Shown here piece by piece: positions 5,492-8,654 of a stretch of 8,654 bases of DNA. The translations under genes and the position numbers were made by a program. The stretch's first letter is position 1, and every line of letters starts with the position of its first letter. The notes under the pieces are model-generated. The model was given only the letters and a program-made list of their open reading frames with translations, had not been told where the DNA came from and did no database searches. Origin of the DNA: Syntrophobacterales bacterium (GTDB taxonomy: Bacteria; Desulfobacterota; Syntrophorhabdia; Syntrophorhabdales; WCHB1-27); the NCBI GenBank assembly GCA_017881765.1, contig JADGQN010000187.1:1-8654 (forward strand), read 5' to 3'.

Positions 5492-6420
5492 GTGTCGTAC
5501 CGTATGCGTGGATCGAAGAAGGTGTACGAGAGATCCACCACGAGGTTGACCAGGATAAAAATCACTGCAACGATCAGTACCACGCCCATGAGCACCGGAT
5601 AATCTCTCTCCATGATGGCGTCGTACGCGAGCGCTCCCATGCCCGGCCACCGGAAGACCACTTCGATCACCAATGCGCCGCCCAGCAGCCTGGAGAGCTG
5701 CAGCCCAAGGTTCGTGACGACCGGAATCATCGCATTCCTGAGGGCATGTCTCAGGACGATCTGCCATTCGGGAAAACCCCGGGAGCGGGCCGCCACGATA
5801 TAATTCTCGCGCAGGACTTCGAGCATACAGGAGCGGGTCAGCCTGGCAGTCATCGCCATGTACGGCGTTGCGAGACAAAAGGCCGGCATGATGAGATGGA
5901 GGAGGTCGGGCGGTTCTCCGCGTCCGCCAGCCGGCAACCAGCCCAAATAGAGGCTAAAGAGCAGGATCATCATGATGCCTAGCCAGAAGATGGGCATGGA
6001 AATCCCAATCTCCGCTCCTATCATGCATATATAATCGATTTTGCTGTTCTGTTTCAGTGCTGCAATGACCCCAACAGGAATTGAGACGATGACAACGATC
6101 AACATAGCGGCCAGGGCAAGAACGAACGTCGACGGGAACCTCTCGAGTATCTTTTTCGTGACCGGCTCCCTGGTCCGAATTGATTTTCCGAGATTTCCCT
6201 TCAAGACCCCCTTTACGTGATTGTAAAACTGGATGTAGAGGGGCTTATCGAGGCCAAGGTACGCCTGCATTTCCTTATATTCCTTCTCCGAGTACTTCAC
6301 ATCGAGCATAAGCAGGACCGGATCCCCGGGGATGATGTTCGTTATGCTGAAGACCAGCAGGAGCACCCCAAACAGCACCGGCACCATCTGAATAACCCTT
6401 CCGAGAATGTATCTAGTCAT
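5479..6420 (-). CDS. dppB: Dipeptide/oligopeptide-type ABC transporter permease, DppB/OppB family
   Basis: This is the first channel-forming inner-membrane subunit. It begins with the typical MTRYILGRVIQMVPVLFGV membrane helix (about 8-30). A periplasmic stretch follows with YLGLDKPLYIQF (54-65) and the GNLGKSIRTREPV block (75-87). More hydrophobic segments lie at about 98-122, 131-160, 172-190 and 276-298. The EAA loop is at about 205-235 with AARSRGFPEWQIVLRHALRNA. Length 313 is usual for the family. The ATG at 6420 follows AGGTAGAAG directly, giving a short but usable ribosome site that is embedded in a 9-bp repeat. It is separated from the solute-binding protein gene by 96 nt of repeats, the longest gap in the operon. 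The stop codon is embedded in an 11-bp duplication. Confidence 0.95.
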   Translation of the reverse strand: MTRYILGRVIQMVPVLFGVLLLVFSITNIIPGDPVLLMLDVKYSEKEYKEMQAYLGLDKPLYIQFYNHVKGVLKGNLGKSIRTREPVTKKILERFPSTFVLALAAMLIVVIVSIPVGVIAALKQNSKIDYICMIGAEIGISMPIFWLGIMMILLFSLYLGWLPAGGRGEPPDLLHLIMPAFCLATPYMAMTARLTRSCMLEVLRENYIVAARSRGFPEWQIVLRHALRNAMIPVVTNLGLQLSRLLGGALVIEVVFRWPGMGALAYDAIMERDYPVLMGVVLIVAVIFILVNLVVDLSYTFFDPRIRYDTRKG

Positions 6421-6421
6421 C

Positions 6422-6457
6422 TTCTACCTGGTCTATTTAGTCTATCTTGTCTATCTC
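6422..6457. repeat. 9-bp degenerate tandem repeat abutting the DppB-type start codon
   Basis: Four consecutive 9-mers lie at 6422-6430, 6431-6439, 6440-6448 and 6449-6457, with the three clear units of the form GTCTATNTN. On the coding strand this reads as repeated GATAGAC-like units running up to the ATG. The unit nearest the start has drifted to contain AGGTAG, the likely ribosome site. Unit number could therefore change the distance between translation signals or mRNA processing sites. Confidence 0.7.
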
Positions 6458-6468
6458 GTCCGTGAACC

Positions 6469-6496
6469 AAGCACGAAGAACGAAGCACGAGGAACA
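6469..6496. repeat. 14-bp tandem repeat in the SBP-permease gap
   Basis: AAGCACGAAGAACG (6469-6482) is followed directly by AAGCACGAGGAACA (6483-6496), matching at 12 of 14 positions, then by a partial AAGAAC. Together with the adjacent 9-bp repeat it fills nearly all of the 96-nt gap between the solute-binding protein stop and the permease start. I see no promoter or terminator hairpin in that gap. Confidence 0.7.
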
Positions 6497-6516
6497 AAGA
6501 ACTTGTCACTCTAGTC

Positions 6517-8112
6517 TCATTGTTCCAGCCACATATTCGCCCAGCTATTGGTTACGTTTATGGCCAAGGTATCGGTAAAGTGAACGCCCTGCAGCTTCTT
6601 GTTCCAACCGAATACCATACGCATAGGAAAGCAGGGAATGACAGCGGCATCCTTCAGGAGCACCTTTTCCGCCTCATGGTAGCACTTCGTTCGTTCTTCT
6701 TCATTCTTGGCTGACTCTGATTTTCTGATCCACTGATCAAACTCCGGATTGGAATAACCGCCCAGAGATTTTCCATCCGGTGCAGTACCTGAATTGGTTT
6801 CAAACATGTCGAACCCTATCGAAGGATCGATGGCAAAAGCCATCCCGTACCCGCCTATTTCCCACTCCATCTTCGGGTCTCTGACGACTTTGTCAGCCCA
6901 GAGTGCGAGCGAAAGGATCTGGAGATTGACCGGCACGCCGATCTGGGTAAGCTGCGACTTTGCCATCTCACAGAGATTTTGATTTGGAGCCATGGCTGCG
7001 TCGACCCAGAAAATCGGAGGGATCTTTTTCCCTGCATCCTTTTCCACCGCCTGGATCAGTTTCTTTGCCTCTTCGGGATTATACGACGGGACCAGTTTCA
7101 CAGCCTCCGGGTTAAAATATTTGGTGTATTCGAGCAGCGTTCTTGCCGGGTTTCCTGATTTGAAGGCCCAGGAATTGATGGCGCTGTTTTTCCAGTCGAC
7201 GCCCATCCAGACCGCTTTCCTGAAGCGGACATCATTCATGGGCCAGCGCCGCACATTGAAGTAATACTTGTGAAGGACGGATGGGTCATACGTCTCCTGA
7301 TAGGTGAGCTTGGGGTTGTTCTTCAAGGTAGGCTTGGCCTCATCATAGAGTTGGGCCATATCGATTTCCCCTTTTTCGAGGGCAACCAGCCGCGCTTCGT
7401 CCGAGCGATAGAATATCCATTCCACGCGATCGATGTAAGGCTTTGGGCCCCAGTAGCCGTCAAACCGCTCCATGACAACTTTCTCGTTCGGTTTCACCTC
7501 CACCACTTTAAAAGGTCCTGTACCACAGGGATGGAAGGCAAAGTTGTCTCCCCATTTCTCCACCTCTTCCGGAGGGATGATGCCTCTCAGAGACCAGGCC
7601 AGCACCCGAATAAGGGAAGAGAACGGCTTTTCGAGCGTGACCCTCACCGTATACTTGTCGATGACGTCCACCTTTTTCAAGCCTTTGATCATCTCCTTGT
7701 GCTTAACGGGCTTCCACCCTTTAGGCGTTGTGATCCGCCAATCAAGGTTAGCCTTAACATCGGTAGCGGTCATCTCTCTTCCATTGTGGAACTTGACCCC
7801 CTGTCTGAGCTTGATAGTCCAGACCTTATTGTCCTTGGTCTGATAGCTTGTTGCCAGGGCCGGTACCATGCTCTCGAAACCCTTCGGTCCCCAGTTGAAG
7901 AGACGATCATATATCAGGTCCTGGCTGGGCGTCGACGTCAGGGTCAGCAGATACCGCGCATCGATAGCGCTCTCTTGCGCCATGCGAACCCCGATCCGCA
8001 AAGTGCCTCCGTATTTGGGTTCGGCAGCGAAGGTGGACGAGGCAAGAACCATGAAGCATACCGTCAGCAAGAGCGCGACAATACCGTTTGTTGATATCCA
8101 TGTCCTTCTCAT
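6517..8112 (-). CDS. Periplasmic solute-binding protein of the dipeptide/oligopeptide/nickel family (SBP_bac_5)
   Basis: This protein captures a solute in the periplasm and delivers it to the DppBC-type channel. Residues 1-29 form a Sec signal peptide: a basic MRR start, a hydrophobic core at about 11-24 and a likely cleavage after TFA29. The only cysteine there (LTVC) does not fit a lipobox, so a soluble periplasmic protein is expected. The mature start YGGTLRIGVR, and then VKFHNGREMTATDVKANLDW and HPCGTGPFKVVE further in, are characteristic of the family. At 531 residues it is full length. The ATG follows AAGGAGG with an 8-nt gap, the strongest ribosome site in the window, which fits high demand for a binding protein. 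It lies 24 nt after the ferredoxin stop. Family members bind peptides, nickel, heme, opines, sugars or other organic compounds, and the ligand here cannot be assigned. Confidence 0.95.
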   Translation of the reverse strand: MRRTWISTNGIVALLLTVCFMVLASSTFAAEPKYGGTLRIGVRMAQESAIDARYLLTLTSTPSQDLIYDRLFNWGPKGFESMVPALATSYQTKDNKVWTIKLRQGVKFHNGREMTATDVKANLDWRITTPKGWKPVKHKEMIKGLKKVDVIDKYTVRVTLEKPFSSLIRVLAWSLRGIIPPEEVEKWGDNFAFHPCGTGPFKVVEVKPNEKVVMERFDGYWGPKPYIDRVEWIFYRSDEARLVALEKGEIDMAQLYDEAKPTLKNNPKLTYQETYDPSVLHKYYFNVRRWPMNDVRFRKAVWMGVDWKNSAINSWAFKSGNPARTLLEYTKYFNPEAVKLVPSYNPEEAKKLIQAVEKDAGKKIPPIFWVDAAMAPNQNLCEMAKSQLTQIGVPVNLQILSLALWADKVVRDPKMEWEIGGYGMAFAIDPSIGFDMFETNSGTAPDGKSLGGYSNPEFDQWIRKSESAKNEEERTKCYHEAEKVLLKDAAVIPCFPMRMVFGWNKKLQGVHFTDTLAINVTNSWANMWLEQ

Positions 8113-8120
8113 AGCGTTAT

Positions 8121-8127
8121 CCTCCTT
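8121..8127 (-). promoter_or_regulatory. Strong ribosome binding site of the solute-binding protein
   Basis: A full consensus AAGGAGG on the minus strand is followed 8 nt later by the ATG at 8112-8110. It lies in the 24-nt gap after the ferredoxin stop, so translation of the binding protein can be high without its own promoter. Confidence 0.8.
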
Positions 8128-8136
8128 CCAGAGATT

Positions 8137-8439
8137 TCACGTCCGGAAATGTTCCCCTGTATCTTTTCTCTTCCAGCGCACCCTTTGCATCAACGGACTG
8201 TTGAACGTGATAGCGCCTTGTCTTGGGCATTCCTCCACGCAGCAGCCGCCGTACCAGCATTCCTCGGGGTAGAGTATTATTGGCGGTTTGCCCTTCTCCG
8301 GGTTTGGTATGAAAACCTCCATCGGGCAGATGTCCACACACCTGTTGCATCCATTGCAGATAGCAGGGTTGAACAGCACAGGCCTGCCGGGACCGGGCAT
8401 ATTAGGGACAGCGTAAGCCTTCTCTTCAATCTCCTTCAC
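8137..8439 (-). CDS. Small dicluster 4Fe-4S ferredoxin, partner of the upstream flavoprotein
   Basis: This is a cytoplasmic electron carrier of 100 residues. The first cluster motif is canonical, C28, C31, C34, C38 followed by proline (CNGCNRCVDICP). The second reads CWYGGCCVEECP, with C61, C66, C67 and C71. The position expected to hold the second cysteine is G64 (codon GGC at 8250-8248), and an extra cysteine is at 66. The tail LMQRVRWKRKDTGEHFR is a basic extension seen, as I recall, in ferredoxins encoded beside fumarate-reductase/AprA-like flavoproteins. The start is GTG: AAGGAGG lies 4 nt upstream and the next in-frame ATG is residue 14. The gene begins 23 nt after the flavoprotein stop and ends 24 nt before the binding protein, so all three are probably co-transcribed. 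Whether the second cluster is a normal 4Fe-4S is open. Confidence 0.93.
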   Translation of the reverse strand: MKEIEEKAYAVPNMPGPGRPVLFNPAICNGCNRCVDICPMEVFIPNPEKGKPPIILYPEECWYGGCCVEECPRQGAITFNSPLMQRVRWKRKDTGEHFRT

Positions 8440-8443
8440 GACG

Positions 8444-8450
8444 CCTCCTT
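8444..8450 (-). promoter_or_regulatory. Ribosome binding site that selects the GTG start of the ferredoxin
   Basis: A full AAGGAGG on the minus strand lies 4 nt upstream of GTG at 8439-8437. The spacing is short but no ATG or TTG fits better, and the frame upstream of the GTG has no nearby alternative start. Confidence 0.65.
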
Positions 8451-8462
8451 GTTTATTCTTCG

Positions 8463-8654
8463 TTACTTTTTGAGAAACCCTTTGTAATCGTTATTCTGTT
8501 TCTCGTAGTTGTCACTCAGAGGACCCCAGAAACCGATGGGAAGCTCTCCAATGCGCACTTGGCCGTTCTTCTGCTCGACGGTGATGAACTTGTGCCATTC
8601 AGGCGGATCCACATCGGGATAATCCTGCCTCACGAAGCCCAACGAGCTACTGCT
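8463..8654 (-). CDS. FAD-binding oxidoreductase of the fumarate reductase/AprA-like family, C-terminal 63 residues; truncated
   Basis: Only the end of this gene is in the window, from the right edge to TAA at 8465-8463. The readable tail includes LGFVRQDYPDVDPPEWHKF, then GELPIGFWGPLSDNYE and the end NNDYKGFLKK. The RQDYP...DPPEWHKF and FWGPL pattern is what I recall from the C-terminal region of AprA/fumarate-reductase-like FAD-binding proteins of anaerobes, which are commonly followed by a small dicluster ferredoxin, as here. Such proteins would transfer electrons between the ferredoxin and an organic or sulfur substrate in the cytoplasm. The FAD-binding domain and active site are outside the window, so the family call rests on the tail and on the ferredoxin neighbour. 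The specific reaction is unknown. Confidence 0.7.
   Translation of the reverse strand, partial: SSSSLGFVRQDYPDVDPPEWHKFITVEQKNGQVRIGELPIGFWGPLSDNYEKQNNDYKGFLKK

Noticed and set aside
5468..5878. Alternative-frame 136-codon open frame on the minus strand inside the DppB-type gene
   Set aside because: It overlaps the clearly conserved permease frame, lacks membrane or domain features, and ends similarly only because of the 11-bp repeat.
7270..8094. Long open reading frame (274 codons) on the plus strand
   Set aside because: It is antisense to the solute-binding protein gene, whose family identity, signal peptide and ribosome site are clear. The plus-strand translation shows no recognisable domain.

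Overview
The window is about 8.65 kb of a Gram-negative bacterial chromosome, and every gene I can support lies on the minus strand. The likely source is an anaerobic, deltaproteobacteria-like lineage (Desulfobacterota, for example the Syntrophorhabdus/Syntrophus kind). The evidence for this is indirect. The substrate-binding protein has a Sec signal peptide with no lipobox. A fumarate-reductase/AprA-type flavoprotein is paired with a small dicluster ferredoxin. The intergenic regions are rich in short tandem repeats and paired-hairpin repeats. The taxon is an inference.

In transcription order (right to left), the first block is a seven-gene probable operon. It holds the C-terminal end of a FAD-dependent reductase-like flavoprotein (8463-8654, cut by the window edge), a 100-residue two-cluster ferredoxin (8137-8439), a periplasmic solute-binding protein of the SBP_bac_5 (dipeptide/oligopeptide/nickel) family (6517-8112), two permeases (DppB-type 5479-6420, DppC-type 4619-5449) and two ATPases (DppD-type 3594-4589, DppF-type 2623-3597). 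Gaps are 23, 24, 96, 29 and 29 nt, followed by an ATGA overlap between the ATPase genes. The whole importer is present and looks intact. A pair of perfect hairpins just after the last stop probably marks the 3' end. The combination suggests that a compound imported by the transporter is reduced or oxidised in the cytoplasm by the flavoprotein/ferredoxin pair. This is the most interesting system in the window. The substrate is unknown.

The second block is a 551-bp non-coding region (2072-2622). From right to left it has the paired hairpins, a two-hairpin dispersed-type repeat (2453-2522), a promoter region with an overlapping 7-bp inverted repeat (2375-2399), and then a candidate leader of about 270 nt with two cloverleaf-like inverted-repeat structures. 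The leader runs into an intact 527-residue DEAD-box RNA helicase with a DbpA-type RNA-binding tail (488-2071). A long structured leader before such a helicase suggests post-transcriptional or cold-linked control.

The third block is a 195-bp spacer (293-487) holding a degenerate array of four 20-27 bp repeats, followed by the first 97 codons of the translation GTPase LepA/EF-4 (1-292), which runs off the left edge.
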